DNA of 64,000 bases. Source: Methylomonas aurea (GTDB lineage: Bacteria > Pseudomonadota > Gammaproteobacteria > Methylococcales > Methylomonadaceae). The notes under the pieces were generated by a model. The model did not search any database. It saw nothing but the letters and a program-made list of their open reading frames with translations, and was not told the origin of the DNA. Below, one piece after another: positions 36,050 to 45,830 of this stretch; within the stretch, counting starts at the first letter, position 1; each line of letters opens with the position of its first letter. The position numbers and the translations under genes were made by a program. Location: NCBI RefSeq assembly GCF_024505045.1, contig NZ_JANIBM010000001.1, forward strand, positions 310,001-374,000, in the 5' to 3' direction.

Positions 36050-36856
36050 ATGAACGGCCCGCAACGCATTGTTTGTCTGACCGGCGAAACCACCGAAGTA
36101 CTGTATCTGCTGAACCAGCAATGGCGCGTCGTCGGCATTTCCGGTTACACCACCCGCCCGGCGGCGGCGCGCAAGGAAAAACCCAAGGTTGCCGCATTCA
36201 CCTCGGCCGACATCGGCAAAATCGTGGCGTTGGCTCCCGATCTGGTGTTGACCTGCACCAATCTGCAGGCCGACATTGCCGCAGCGTTGATCAAAGCCGG
36301 CATCGAAGTGCATGCCTTCAACCAACGCTCGCTGGCCGGCATCCTGCAAATGGTTTCTACGCTGGGGGCGCTGGTCGACGCCGCCGAAGCTGCAGCCGCA
36401 TTGCGTGCGGAGCTGGAACGGTTGGCGGCCGCTGCTCGCGCCGAGGCCGAATCGGTAACGGCTAAACCCAGAGTCTACTTCGAGGAATGGAACGATCCGC
36501 TGATCAGCGGTATCGGCTGGGTCTCCGAACTGATCGAGTTGGCCGGCGGCAGCGATTGCTTCGCGGAATTGGGCCGCCAAGCCGCGGCCAAGGACCGAAT
36601 CATTGCCGACCCGAACCAAGTCGTCGCACGCCAACCCGACATCATCGTCGGCTCCTGGTGCGGCAAGAAGTTCCGGCCCGAGCAAGTCGCGGCCCGCCCC
36701 GGCTGGGCCGATATTCCTGCTGTACGCAACGGCTTCGTCCGCGAAATTAAATCGGCCGACATTTTACAACCCGGACCGGCGGTGTTTCAGCACGGCCTGC
36801 GGCAGCTGCAGGATATCGTCCGGCAATGGTCGGCATCGCGAGCCGCGCATGGTTAA
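36050..36856 (+). CDS. BtuF-like cobalamin/ferrisiderophore-binding-fold protein, apparently cytoplasmic
   Basis: A 268-residue protein with the class III substrate-binding fold used by vitamin B12 and siderophore importers: R-I-V-C-L-T-G-E-T-T-E-V-L-Y at the N-terminus, I-V-A-L-A-P-D-L-V-L-T in the first lobe and Q-P-D-I-I-V-G-S-W-C-G in the second. There is no signal peptide or lipobox from ATG 36050, unlike true BtuF. Cytoplasmic homologues exist as annotated cobalamin-binding proteins of unknown role. It is apparently monocistronic; the next gene starts about 105 bases later. Confidence 0.8.
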   Translation: MNGPQRIVCLTGETTEVLYLLNQQWRVVGISGYTTRPAAARKEKPKVAAFTSADIGKIVALAPDLVLTCTNLQADIAAALIKAGIEVHAFNQRSLAGILQMVSTLGALVDAAEAAAALRAELERLAAAARAEAESVTAKPRVYFEEWNDPLISGIGWVSELIELAGGSDCFAELGRQAAAKDRIIADPNQVVARQPDIIVGSWCGKKFRPEQVAARPGWADIPAVRNGFVREIKSADILQPGPAVFQHGLRQLQDIVRQWSASRAAHG

Positions 36857-36962
36857 TCCCGCTCTTCAACGCAAATCTTCGGCCGCAGCCAAACCGCTGC
36901 CGCAGTTCCGGACTGCAACGAGCCGCGGCTCGGCTATCTCACAGACATTCAACTGACCTCCC

Positions 36963-38270
36963 GTGGCTACTTTATTTCAAATTCCGCCCAACCATCCGCA
37001 ACGCTTCGTGCTGCATAACGAAGTCCACGCCCGCGCCTCGTCGATTCGCAGCCTGCCGGTGCGCGCCAGCTACCTGGCCTTGGCTTTGTCCGGCGAAGAA
37101 AAACTGCGCGAACGCCAGCATCTGGTTGCGCTGTGCCAACGCTACGGTGCCGCGCCGCCCGATAACGATGCCGACCATTTCGGCGCCGTGTTCGATGCGT
37201 TTCAAATGAGTTGGGAACAGCACGGCGAATTCAGCACCTACACCTTTTACGCCTACGACGGCGAGATCGAACCCTTCAGCGAACCGGCCCTGAAAAAAGT
37301 ACCGGTGGACTGGCTGGCGAAAATCGGCGGGCAAACCATGGTCGCTGCGCATGCCAGCGTGGTTTCGGCTGCCGATGCGGATTACCAGGATGGCATGGAT
37401 TTAAGCCCGCTATCGGCCTATTTTGCCGGTAACCCTATCGTCGGCTCCAAGGTGACCGGCGGTGCGGCGTCGGTCTTCACCGATTTTCGGATTCACGTCG
37501 ACGGTTTCAGCCGCTTCCTGGTCGTCGACCAAAACCTGAAAACCGCCCAGGCCGGACGCCTGCTGCACCGCCTGTTCGACATCGAGGTTTACCGGGTACT
37601 GGCATTGCTGGCGTTTCCGATCGCCCGCAAACTCTATCCGGAACTGAAAAAAGCCGACCGCCAGTTGTACGCGATCACCAATTCGATGACCCAGCCGGAT
37701 GCCGACGACGCCAAATTGCTCGACGAACTGACCGCACTGGCGGCTGAAGTGGAAAACCACATTTCGTCGCACCAGTTTCGGTTCGCCGCGGCCAGCGCTT
37801 ATTACCATCTGGTCGGACAACGGCTGGAGGATTTGCGCGAAGCGCGGATTCAAGGCATCCAGACGCTAGGCGAGTTCATCAAGCGCCGGCTGGAACCGGC
37901 GATGAACACCTGCGCCTCGACCTCGCACCGCTTCAACTTGATTTCGGAACGGGTCAGCAACGCCAGCCAGTTGCTGCGCACCAAGGTCGATATCATCATC
38001 GAACGCCAGAACCAGGGCCTGCTGTCGTCGATGGCCTTGCGCGCCAAAATGCAACTGCGCATGCAACAAACGGTCGAAGGCATCTCGATGGTGGCGATCA
38101 CGTATTATGCCGCCAGCCTGGTCGGCAAAATCGCCGAAGCGTTGCACGAGGCCGGGTGGCACGTCGATCCGGAAATTGCCGAGGGCGTAGCGATTCCGTT
38201 CATTTTCATTGTGGTCGGCCTCGCCACCAAACGCATCCACCGCATTATCGAAAATACGACGGACTTATGA
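36963..38270 (+). CDS. DUF3422 family membrane protein
   Basis: A 435-residue protein of the DUF3422 family. Typical signals are F-V-L-H-N-E-V-H-A-R at about 15-24, an internal S-R-F-L-V-V-D segment and a coiled, helical middle (about 230-350) rich in Gln, Arg and Ala. Two membrane helices close the chain (V-A-I-T-Y-Y-A-A-S-L-V-G and I-P-F-I-F-I-V-V-G-L-A). GTG at 36963 is the likely start. Biochemical function is not known. Homologues are common in proteobacteria. Confidence 0.88.
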   Translation: MATLFQIPPNHPQRFVLHNEVHARASSIRSLPVRASYLALALSGEEKLRERQHLVALCQRYGAAPPDNDADHFGAVFDAFQMSWEQHGEFSTYTFYAYDGEIEPFSEPALKKVPVDWLAKIGGQTMVAAHASVVSAADADYQDGMDLSPLSAYFAGNPIVGSKVTGGAASVFTDFRIHVDGFSRFLVVDQNLKTAQAGRLLHRLFDIEVYRVLALLAFPIARKLYPELKKADRQLYAITNSMTQPDADDAKLLDELTALAAEVENHISSHQFRFAAASAYYHLVGQRLEDLREARIQGIQTLGEFIKRRLEPAMNTCASTSHRFNLISERVSNASQLLRTKVDIIIERQNQGLLSSMALRAKMQLRMQQTVEGISMVAITYYAASLVGKIAEALHEAGWHVDPEIAEGVAIPFIFIVVGLATKRIHRIIENTTDL

Positions 38271-38410
38271 ATTTTGCGGAACCGAATGCCTGAGAGTTTA
38301 TGGAGAGTTCTATACTTTGCGGGTCGAGATTGGCGCCACAACCGATTCGAAACTGCCGCCGATTAACTTGGTATAAGCCGATAAAATAAAATCTTCGAAT
38401 TGAAATTAAA

Positions 38411-38860
38411 ATGAAACTTCGCGTTGTTCTAAAAAGATTCTCGCATCCGCAAGTTAGAAGGCGATTGAAAATAGGCCTGTCGCTTTGGGCCGCCGCTATC
38501 GTTTTGAGTTTGATTTCCAAAATATCCTACGATATCGGTTATTTCAAAGCCCAATCCCTGATCGAACAAAAGAACGCTGCAATGCCGGTGGCGCGCCAGT
38601 TTCTGACTCAGGAGGCGGCGCAGCGCATCGTCTCCGGGGCATTGAAGGAAGATCCGAACTACCCGAAAACTGTGGTGCTGCAAGTTACCGACAACAACCC
38701 GAAACTATCGACGATTATCGTCGAAAATAACAAGCAAAAGCACATTGCCTGGATTATCGACATGCGCTTGTATTTCACCGGCGATCTGTTCAGCGATAAT
38801 GGCTACAATTTAACCCAGGCCATGGAATATCAAAATAACATTACCGCCGGTCCGCGTTGA
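38411..38860 (+). CDS. hypothetical protein with one membrane helix
   Basis: A 149-residue protein with a basic N-terminus (K-L-R-V-V-L-K-R-F ... R-R-R-L-K), one helix (about 22-40) and an exported domain of about 100 residues. The exported part has no Cys and no recognisable motif; V-V-L-Q-V-T-D-N-N-P-K-L-S-T-I-I-V-E-N-N-K looks like beta strands. The region before the ATG is A-rich with no ribosome site, so the start is uncertain. It may be a stress- or envelope-linked protein; no partner gene is obvious. Confidence 0.55.
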   Translation: MKLRVVLKRFSHPQVRRRLKIGLSLWAAAIVLSLISKISYDIGYFKAQSLIEQKNAAMPVARQFLTQEAAQRIVSGALKEDPNYPKTVVLQVTDNNPKLSTIIVENNKQKHIAWIIDMRLYFTGDLFSDNGYNLTQAMEYQNNITAGPR

Positions 38861-39072
38861 TTAATTGCGCCGGATAAATTGAAGCGGAATTTCGCCGAGA
38901 TAAAATCCGAAACAGCTCGATTCGAATGGTTTGTTGCCACACCGGTCGCTCGATTGCCTGCTGCCTGTCATACTCCGGTCATACACCTGTGGTCGAATAG
39001 CCCTAGTCCGACCGCGGCCAAGGTCCGCCTGTCGGCCCTACCCAACCAGCAACCGATTACTCAGCCAAACCG

Positions 39073-39747
39073 ATGCTTAGCCAGTCGAAGATATTCGCCA
39101 TTTTGTTGGTATTGGCGTTGAGCGTCGCCGCATTCAGGCACGGCACACCCGGTTTACAGGATATCCAGAACCACAAACAGGCCATAGGCCTGTTCGTCGG
39201 CAGCCACTATGGAGTTTCAGTGGCTTTATTCTTTGCGTTGTGTGTGATCTTTATCAACTCGCCGCTACCGTTGGCGGCGGCGATGAAAATCCTATCCGGC
39301 TATTTATTCGGCTTCTACTTGGGCACGGTTTACAACGTCGGCGCGACCCTGCTGGCCTGTTTGGTCGGATTTTGGCTCAGCCGCTATGCCTTCCGCCGCC
39401 GCTTCGAGCAATTGTTTTACGCCCGGCTGGAAAGCATCGAACACGAAATCGAACGTAATGGCCTGTACTATTTCTTCAGTCTGCGCGTCGCCATGGTGGT
39501 GCCTTACTTCCTGATCAACATCGTCGCCGGGTTGTCGCGGTTATCGTTCAGGGATTATCTGCTCAGCACCGTACTCGGCGTACTGCCGGCCTCATTGATT
39601 TACGCCAACGGCGGCGAACGTTTGGAACGGATCCGTTCCGCCGCAGAATTGTTCGAGTGGCAAACGGCCTGCTCGCTGGCGCTAGTAGCCGCCGCCAGTC
39701 TGCTTCCGGTATGGTTACGCCGCGGCGACCGCCGTTCGGACTATTAA
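39073..39747 (+). CDS. TVP38/TMEM64 (DedA-like) membrane protein
   Basis: A 224-residue integral membrane protein of the SNARE-associated/TVP38 family, related to DedA proteins that move lipids or protect membrane energisation. About five helices are visible. The family core is I-L-S-G-Y-L-F-G-F-Y-L-G-T near residues 73-85, followed by F-W-L-S-R-Y, the reentrant-loop region, and R-V-A-M-V-V-P-Y-F-L-I-N. A C-terminal helix precedes a basic tail. It is preceded by 200 bases without a gene and is probably monocistronic. Confidence 0.85.
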   Translation: MLSQSKIFAILLVLALSVAAFRHGTPGLQDIQNHKQAIGLFVGSHYGVSVALFFALCVIFINSPLPLAAAMKILSGYLFGFYLGTVYNVGATLLACLVGFWLSRYAFRRRFEQLFYARLESIEHEIERNGLYYFFSLRVAMVVPYFLINIVAGLSRLSFRDYLLSTVLGVLPASLIYANGGERLERIRSAAELFEWQTACSLALVAAASLLPVWLRRGDRRSDY

Positions 39748-39892
39748 CCAGGCCGTTAAATACCGTTCGCCTGAATGTTCTCGGAGTACCTGGAGTGTCG
39801 AAGGGCGCGTCCCATCGGGCTTCGACCGCCTGCGCGGAGTACCAGCAATAATTCAGGCCGGGTCGATAAGCCCGATGCATTAGTGCGGAGAC

Positions 39893-40300
39893 GTGCCGCA
39901 TCCGCACCGCGATTCGCTGACCGCCGACAGCGCGGTGCTGGAGGAAGAGCCGAGCCGAATGCAAACTGCTTCCGATATATTGCAGCGCCAGGGCGAACAA
40001 CTGACGGCGCAACCAAGCGCATTGCGCGAAACCGGGCGGTCCTTGAGGGGTGAAATCAAGGAAAGCGGTTTCACCGAACGGCGCAAACAGGCCGCCGACG
40101 TCACATTGGCAGAGACTGTCGAGATGGTGCGCGAAGCCGGCTATGCCCGCGCTGCGCATTGCCCTGCTTTGAAAACGATGCCCGGCGAAGTCCTGGCCGA
40201 ACGGCAGATCAAGGTCGATTCCTACGACAACCGCGAACGGGAAATGCACGATTGGTTGCTAGCGGACGTCGACGCCGAAGCCACGAAACTGCGGCGATAG
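39893..40300 (+). CDS. hypothetical 135-residue protein (uncertain)
   Basis: A frame beginning with GTG at 39893; an ATG at 39959 gives a shorter version. The product is hydrophilic and helical, rich in Glu, Arg and Ala, with E-R-R-K-Q-A-A-D-V-T-L and N-R-E-R-E-M-H-D-W-L near the end. No homology recognised. A long open frame on the opposite strand over the same bases makes this a weak call, although charge pattern and strand direction agree with the flanking genes. Confidence 0.3.
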   Translation: MPHPHRDSLTADSAVLEEEPSRMQTASDILQRQGEQLTAQPSALRETGRSLRGEIKESGFTERRKQAADVTLAETVEMVREAGYARAAHCPALKTMPGEVLAERQIKVDSYDNREREMHDWLLADVDAEATKLRR

Positions 40301-40496
40301 CTTAGGCCAAAATGTCGGGCTGGAGCAGGAGTGTGTCGATTTCGGCCGCTTGCTGTCACAGCTCGCGGCATTGTGCCTAGAGCCGAAATAGCGGGTGCGT
40401 CGGGCAAATCGGGGCTCGGGCAGTTGGTGGGAATATCGATCCGATGCTAGCATTTCGAGAGAATAGTCTCGGACCACATAACCGCGGAGGCCCTAC

Positions 40497-41426
40497 ATGC
40501 ATTCGGACATTCAGGACGTTTTCACCCAGCTTCACATCGACATCGCCCGCAATTCCACGGACGATTTCAATCTGTTTCACGATCCGCACAAGTGGCAGCG
40601 GATCAAAGACAATCCGTTCGGCGGGCCGATATCGCTGGGTTTTCAATTGGAGTCTCTGATCGAAGGCAGAATTGCCCGGTTGCGTGCCAGCCGGGAGGAG
40701 ACTGATGTCATCGAGCAGCACGGATTGCATTTCAGCAACTATCAATTTACCTTCGCCAATGTGGTCAAACCCGGCCAGATTTTGCAGGTCGAGATTAAAG
40801 ACAGCCAGTTCAAAACCGAGCCAGAGCCGGTATTGAGCAACCGTATCGTGGTCAAAGCCGACGGCAACCTAGCCTTGATGGGCTACAAAAAAGAAACGGC
40901 CGAGCCGTTGTTTTTGCCGAACCCGAACCTGGCGCGCATCGGCGAATTGAAAATCCAGCCCGATCGCTGCTTTTTACCTAACGGCTTTTTCCTGAAGCGC
41001 AAATTCATGATGACCAGCAATGCCAAGAATTTTCTGTGTGCGTCGCTGCGCGACCAAACCGAATATTTCGACGAGTTGCAGGATAAAGTCAAATTTCCGG
41101 AAATGTTCCCCTGTGCCTTGCTGTCCAGCGCGCTGTTGGAAAAAGCCCTGAAATGGTTGCACGATTTCGAGCGCAATCCGATGGTCTATACTTCCCACAA
41201 GATCAGTATCGACCGGCGCTTGCTGGCGCAACTGAGGAGTAACGACGCGTTGCATATCCTGATCAAGCCTGCGCAGGATTGCGCCGCCCACGATTTCGGC
41301 GATCTGAAGGCGACTCCGCTGGATTACGAATGTTACGGCTTGTTCGGCTCGGATAACCTGGTGTTGTTTCGGGCTTCGATTTCCTTAACGCCTTTGGAAC
41401 TGATCACTAAAGCGGTGCAGAAATGA
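40497..41426 (+). CDS. hot-dog-fold-like hypothetical protein
   Basis: A 309-residue protein with a clear GGAGG 8 bases before the ATG. The N-terminus N-S-T-D-D-F-N-L-F-H-D followed by F-G-G-P-I-S-L-G-F-Q-L resembles the MaoC-like hydratase/thioesterase hot-dog signature (D-x-N-x-x-H ... G-x-x-x-x-G). The protein is long enough for two hot-dog units. Members of this group process acyl-CoA or acyl-ACP. The assignment is weak and the catalytic residues need a structure-based alignment. It is followed 40 bases later by the RND adaptor gene on the same strand. Confidence 0.5.
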   Translation: MHSDIQDVFTQLHIDIARNSTDDFNLFHDPHKWQRIKDNPFGGPISLGFQLESLIEGRIARLRASREETDVIEQHGLHFSNYQFTFANVVKPGQILQVEIKDSQFKTEPEPVLSNRIVVKADGNLALMGYKKETAEPLFLPNPNLARIGELKIQPDRCFLPNGFFLKRKFMMTSNAKNFLCASLRDQTEYFDELQDKVKFPEMFPCALLSSALLEKALKWLHDFERNPMVYTSHKISIDRRLLAQLRSNDALHILIKPAQDCAAHDFGDLKATPLDYECYGLFGSDNLVLFRASISLTPLELITKAVQK

Positions 41427-41465
41427 TGATTGGCAATCCCGCGGAGTTTTTTTCAAGGAGAATCA

Positions 41466-42530
41466 ATGAAAGTCTTTTTGACGATGTCGCTCTTGTTGCT
41501 CGGCGCCTGCCAACAAGAAGTTGCGACATCGCCGAAACCGCGTCCGGCGGAGGTGGTTGAAGTCGGCGAACAAACCCGGGCGGCACCGACCGTGTTGGTC
41601 GGAGAGGTGCGTTCCCGTTACGAAAGCGGGCAAGGATTCCGGATCGCCGGCAAAATCGTACAGCGTTTGGTCGAACGCGGAAGCCTGGTCCGCAAAGGGC
41701 AGGTGCTAGCCAGATTGGACGATACCGACACCAGCCTGTCCGCGCGGGCCGTGCAAGCCGAACTGCGCGTTGCCGAGGCCGATCTGGCGCTGGCGCAGGC
41801 GGAATTGGACCGGCAGCGCCGCTTGTTCGAACGCAAATTCGTTTCCGGCCAAGCATTGGATATTCAGGAGGCCAAATTCAAATCCGCCCAAGCCCGCGTC
41901 AAACAAGCCGGCGCCGAAGCCGCCGTCAGTGGCAACCAATCCCGCTATACCCAATTGCAGGCCGACCGCGACGGCGTGGTCACCGAAATCCGCGCCGAAC
42001 CGGGGCAGGTGGTCGAAGCCGGCGAAGTGGTGGTACGAATTGCGGCGACCGACAGCCTGGAAGTAGCGATTTCCGCGCCGGAGTCGCACATCGGCGGCGT
42101 AGCCGTTGGTGCGGCGGCCGAGGTCAGGCTCTGGGCTTTACCGAATAAAACTTACCGCGGATCGGTGCGGGAAGTGGCGCCGGCCGCCGACAGCGTGACG
42201 CGGACCTTCCAATTGCGGGTGGCTTTGGCCGACGCCGATGCCGGCGTGCATCTGGGCATGACCGCCGGAGTTCGCTTCGACGCGGCAACCGACCAGGTCT
42301 GGTTGTTGCCGTCCACCGCCGTGACCCAGCGCGACGGCCGCACCGTGGTCTGGGTGGTGGAACCTGCGACCGGCGCCGTGGCGCCGCGCCCGGTGCAGAC
42401 CGGTCCGTTCCGCGAGGACGGCACCATCGTCAGCCAGGGCTTGCAGGGCGGCGAGTTGGTGGTTGCCGTCGGTACGCAGACTCTGGTGCCGGGCCAGATC
42501 GTGCTACCGGTCAGCAGGGAGCGGCCATGA
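41466..42530 (+). CDS. RND efflux periplasmic adaptor lipoprotein
   Basis: A 354-residue membrane-fusion protein. ATG 41466 has a CAAGGAG 5-6 bases upstream, and the signal ends with L-G-A-C (Cys15), so the adaptor is lipid-anchored. The lipoyl halves (F-R-I-A-G-K-I-V-Q-R-L-V-E-R-G ... D-R-D-G-V-V-T-E-I) flank a coiled hairpin at about 90-150. A beta-barrel and a membrane-proximal domain follow. The stop overlaps the pump gene by 4 bases. No outer-membrane factor gene is adjacent, so a shared TolC-like channel is likely. Confidence 0.92.
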   Translation: MKVFLTMSLLLLGACQQEVATSPKPRPAEVVEVGEQTRAAPTVLVGEVRSRYESGQGFRIAGKIVQRLVERGSLVRKGQVLARLDDTDTSLSARAVQAELRVAEADLALAQAELDRQRRLFERKFVSGQALDIQEAKFKSAQARVKQAGAEAAVSGNQSRYTQLQADRDGVVTEIRAEPGQVVEAGEVVVRIAATDSLEVAISAPESHIGGVAVGAAAEVRLWALPNKTYRGSVREVAPAADSVTRTFQLRVALADADAGVHLGMTAGVRFDAATDQVWLLPSTAVTQRDGRTVVWVVEPATGAVAPRPVQTGPFREDGTIVSQGLQGGELVVAVGTQTLVPGQIVLPVSRERP

Positions 42531-45500
42531 GCGGACGCTTCAACCTGTCCGAGTGGTCGTTACGCCACCCGGTTTTGGTGTTATATGCCTTATTGGCGTT
42601 AACGCTGATCGGCGCCGTTTCCTACAGTCGGCTCGGCCAATCCGAGGATCCGCCGTTTACCTTCAAGTTGATGGTGGTGCGCACCGGTTGGCCGGGTGCC
42701 AGCGCCCGCGAAGTCGAGCAGCAAGTCACCGACAAGCTGGAAAAAAAACTGCAGGAAGTGCCGTGGCTGGACAACCTGCGCAGTTATTCGCGGCCGGGAG
42801 AATCGCTGATTTTCGTGCTGGCCAAGGATTCGACGCCGCCGGCGGAAGTGCCGAATATTTTTTACCAGGTGCGGAAAAAAATTTTCGATATCCGCCATAC
42901 CTTGCCCGACGGTGTCGAGGGGCCGACCTTCAACGACGAATTCGGCGACGTCTACGGCAATCTGTATGCCCTGGCCGGCGAAGGTTACGACTATGGCGCG
43001 CTGAAACGCTACGCCGAATCGGTGCGCGCCGAGTTGTTGCGGGTCGCGGACGTGGCGAAAGTCGATTTCTTCGGCGAGCAGAAGCAGCGGATTTATATCG
43101 ATTTGTCCAACGCCAAACTGGCGACGCTCGGCATCGACACTGCGACGCTGATCCGTACCTTGCAGACCCAGAATCTGGTGGCCGGCAGCGGCAGTTTCGA
43201 TTTTCACGACGAGCATGTCCGGGTGTCGGTCAGCGGCCGCTACGATAGCCTCGACCAGTTGCGCGACCTCAGATTGCGCGCCAATAACCACGAATTCAGA
43301 TTGGGCGACGTCGCCAGCGTCAGCCGCGGTTTCGAGGAGCCGCCGCACGACCGGGTGCGTTATAAAGGCCGCGACACATTGTTGATCGGCGTGTCGATGC
43401 GCGACGGCGGCGATATCATCCAACTGGGCCGTAATCTGGACGCGGCGGCCGCGGCGGTACAAACCCAATTGCCGGTCGGATTGGAATTGCATCCGGTGTC
43501 GTCGCAACCGCACGCGGTGCAGCGCTCGGTCAACGAATTCGTCAAATCGCTGGCCGAAGCCTTGGTCATCGTGCTGGGCGTCAGCCTGATGTCTTTGGGG
43601 CTGCGGACCGGCGTCGTCGTCGCGATCAGCATTCCGGTGGTATTGGCGGCGACGTTTTGGCTGATGCATTTGTTCGGCGTCGGTTTGCACAAGATTTCGC
43701 TGGGAGCGCTGATTCTGGCGCTGGGCTTGTTGGTAGACGATGCCATTATCGCGGTGGAGATGATGGCCTCGAAACTGGAGCAGGGCTGGGAGCGGACCCG
43801 CGCCGCGGCCTTTACTTACACCTCGACGGCAATGCCGATGTTGAGCGGGACTCTGGTCACGGCGGCCGGTTTTCTGCCGATCGCGACCGCGGCATCGTCG
43901 ACCGGCGAATATACCCGTTCCATGTTCCAGGTGGTAGTGATTGCGTTGCTGGTGTCCTGGCTGGCCGCGGTGGTGTTTGTGCCGTATTTGGGTTTCCATT
44001 TGCTGCCGGAATGGCGCGACGGACGGCAGCCGGACTCGGCCTGGCGCCGATTATGGTCAAGATGGGCCGGAGTCGAGCCGCCCGGCGCCGTCCACGCGGA
44101 TTTGTATCAAACCCCGTTTTACCGGCGTTTTCGCGCGTTGGTGGCAGCTTGCGTGGTACACCGCGGCTGGGTGATTCTGCTGACGCTGGCCCTGTTTGCC
44201 GCGGCGATTTTCGGATTCAAGTTCGTCCAGCAGCAGTTTTTTCCGGATTCGACCCGGCCGGAACTGATCGTCGATTTGCGGCTGGCCGAAGGCGCGTCCT
44301 ATGCCGCGACCGAAAGCGAGGTGAAAAAGCTGGAGGCCTGGCTGGAGCAGCAGGACGGCATCGACAATTACGTGGCCTATGTCGGCACCGGCAGCCCGCG
44401 TTTCTATCTGCCGCTGGACCAACAATTGGCGCAACGCAGTTTTGCGCAATTGGTGGTTTTGACCCAAGGTCCGGTCGAACGCGAGGCGCTACGGGAAAAA
44501 TTGATCCGTTTGTTCGAACAGGATTTTCCAGGCTTGCGCGGCAGCGTGTTGCGTTTGGAAAACGGGCCGCCGGTCGGCTTTCCGGTGCAGTTTCGCGTGT
44601 CCGGGCCGGATTTGCCGACCCTGCAGGCCATCGCCCGCCAAGTCGCCGACGTGATGCGCGCCAACCCGCATCTGTCGAATGTGCAGCACGATTGGGAAGA
44701 GCCGGTGAAAGTGGTGCGGATCGATGTCGACCAGTCCAAAGCCCGCTTGCTCGGCGTGGCATCCAGCGACATCGCCAATCTGGTCAATGGCGCCTCGCAG
44801 GGTTTATACGTCAGCGAGTTTCGCGAGGGCATCGAACGCATCGATTTGCTGGTGCGCGGCACCGCCACCGAGCGCAAGCACTTGTCGCGGCTGGAAAATC
44901 TGATGATCCCGTCCGCCGACGGCCACAGCGTGCCGCTGTCGCAGATTGCCAAGCTGCAATACGTTTTCGAAGAGGGCGTGATCTGGCGCAGGAATCGGTT
45001 GCCGACCGTGACGGTGCGCGCCAATCTGTACGGCAATATCCAGGCGCCGGTAGTGTCGGCCCAGGTCGAAGGCCAACTGGAAGGTATCAAGCGGCAATTG
45101 CCGCTCGGTTACCGCTTGGAAGTCGGCGGCGCGGTGGAGGAATCGGCCAAGGGCGGCGAATCGGTGGCTGCCGGCATGCCGCTGTTTTTGTTCAGCGTAT
45201 TGACGGTGTTGATTATCCAGTTGCAAAGTTTTTCGCGGATGTTGCTGGTGCTGCTGACCGCACCGTTGGGCATGATCGGCGTGACCTTGTTCCTGTTGGT
45301 GTTCCACCAGCCGTTCGGCTTCGTGGCGATGTTGGGTACGATCGCGTTGTCCGGCATGATCATGCGCAATTCGGTGATCCTGGTCGATCAGATCGAGCAG
45401 GACAAGCGCGCCGGGAGCTCGGACTTCAATGCCATCGTCGATTCCACCGTGCGCCGGTTCCGGCCTATCGTGCTGACCGCGGCGGCGGCGATTCTGGCAA

Positions 45501-45655
45501 TGATTCCGTTGACCCGTAGCGCGTTTTTCGGGCCGATGGCCGTTGCGATCATGGGTGGTTTGACCGTAGCCACCATTTTGACTTTGTTGTTTCTGCCGGC
45601 GCTGTATGCTGCCTGGTTCCGGGTTGCAGTCCCCGGCGCGCAAATCGATTCTTGA
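42527..45655 (+). CDS. RND-superfamily efflux pump (HAE family)
   Basis: A 1042-residue inner-membrane transporter, normal length for the HAE/AcrB family. Proton-relay Asp residues lie in L-L-V-D-D-A-I-I-A-V-E-M-M (TM4), and the TM10 region M-L-G-T-I-A-L-S-G-M-I-M-R-N-S-V carries the partner motif. Two duplicated halves each have a periplasmic pore/porter domain and six TM helices. It shares an operon with its lipid-anchored adaptor and, possibly, the preceding hot-dog-like gene. Substrate unknown; drugs, fatty acids or hopanoid-like lipids are all possible. Confidence 0.95.
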   Translation: MSGRFNLSEWSLRHPVLVLYALLALTLIGAVSYSRLGQSEDPPFTFKLMVVRTGWPGASAREVEQQVTDKLEKKLQEVPWLDNLRSYSRPGESLIFVLAKDSTPPAEVPNIFYQVRKKIFDIRHTLPDGVEGPTFNDEFGDVYGNLYALAGEGYDYGALKRYAESVRAELLRVADVAKVDFFGEQKQRIYIDLSNAKLATLGIDTATLIRTLQTQNLVAGSGSFDFHDEHVRVSVSGRYDSLDQLRDLRLRANNHEFRLGDVASVSRGFEEPPHDRVRYKGRDTLLIGVSMRDGGDIIQLGRNLDAAAAAVQTQLPVGLELHPVSSQPHAVQRSVNEFVKSLAEALVIVLGVSLMSLGLRTGVVVAISIPVVLAATFWLMHLFGVGLHKISLGALILALGLLVDDAIIAVEMMASKLEQGWERTRAAAFTYTSTAMPMLSGTLVTAAGFLPIATAASSTGEYTRSMFQVVVIALLVSWLAAVVFVPYLGFHLLPEWRDGRQPDSAWRRLWSRWAGVEPPGAVHADLYQTPFYRRFRALVAACVVHRGWVILLTLALFAAAIFGFKFVQQQFFPDSTRPELIVDLRLAEGASYAATESEVKKLEAWLEQQDGIDNYVAYVGTGSPRFYLPLDQQLAQRSFAQLVVLTQGPVEREALREKLIRLFEQDFPGLRGSVLRLENGPPVGFPVQFRVSGPDLPTLQAIARQVADVMRANPHLSNVQHDWEEPVKVVRIDVDQSKARLLGVASSDIANLVNGASQGLYVSEFREGIERIDLLVRGTATERKHLSRLENLMIPSADGHSVPLSQIAKLQYVFEEGVIWRRNRLPTVTVRANLYGNIQAPVVSAQVEGQLEGIKRQLPLGYRLEVGGAVEESAKGGESVAAGMPLFLFSVLTVLIIQLQSFSRMLLVLLTAPLGMIGVTLFLLVFHQPFGFVAMLGTIALSGMIMRNSVILVDQIEQDKRAGSSDFNAIVDSTVRRFRPIVLTAAAAILAMIPLTRSAFFGPMAVAIMGGLTVATILTLLFLPALYAAWFRVAVPGAQIDS

Positions 45656-45830
45656 TTCGCATTTTCCATTCCGGCCGTTGGTCGCCTTCGGCCACGGACG
45701 GTCCCTTAGCCTTACCGGCTCAAATATCTAATTTTCTGATAACTATATGCCGATATAGCATTAATAGTTTGATCGCTTGCGCTGGCATAATGCAGCCGTT
45801 ATCGAATTTTACGAATTGAAAAGGTAAAAA

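Noticed and set aside
42599-43999. 466-residue minus-strand frame
   Set aside because: It is antisense to the RND pump; low-complexity His/Arg/Gln composition is typical of a shadow frame.
43657-45519. 620-residue plus-strand frame
   Set aside because: An alternate-frame shadow of the RND pump, rich in Arg and Gly.
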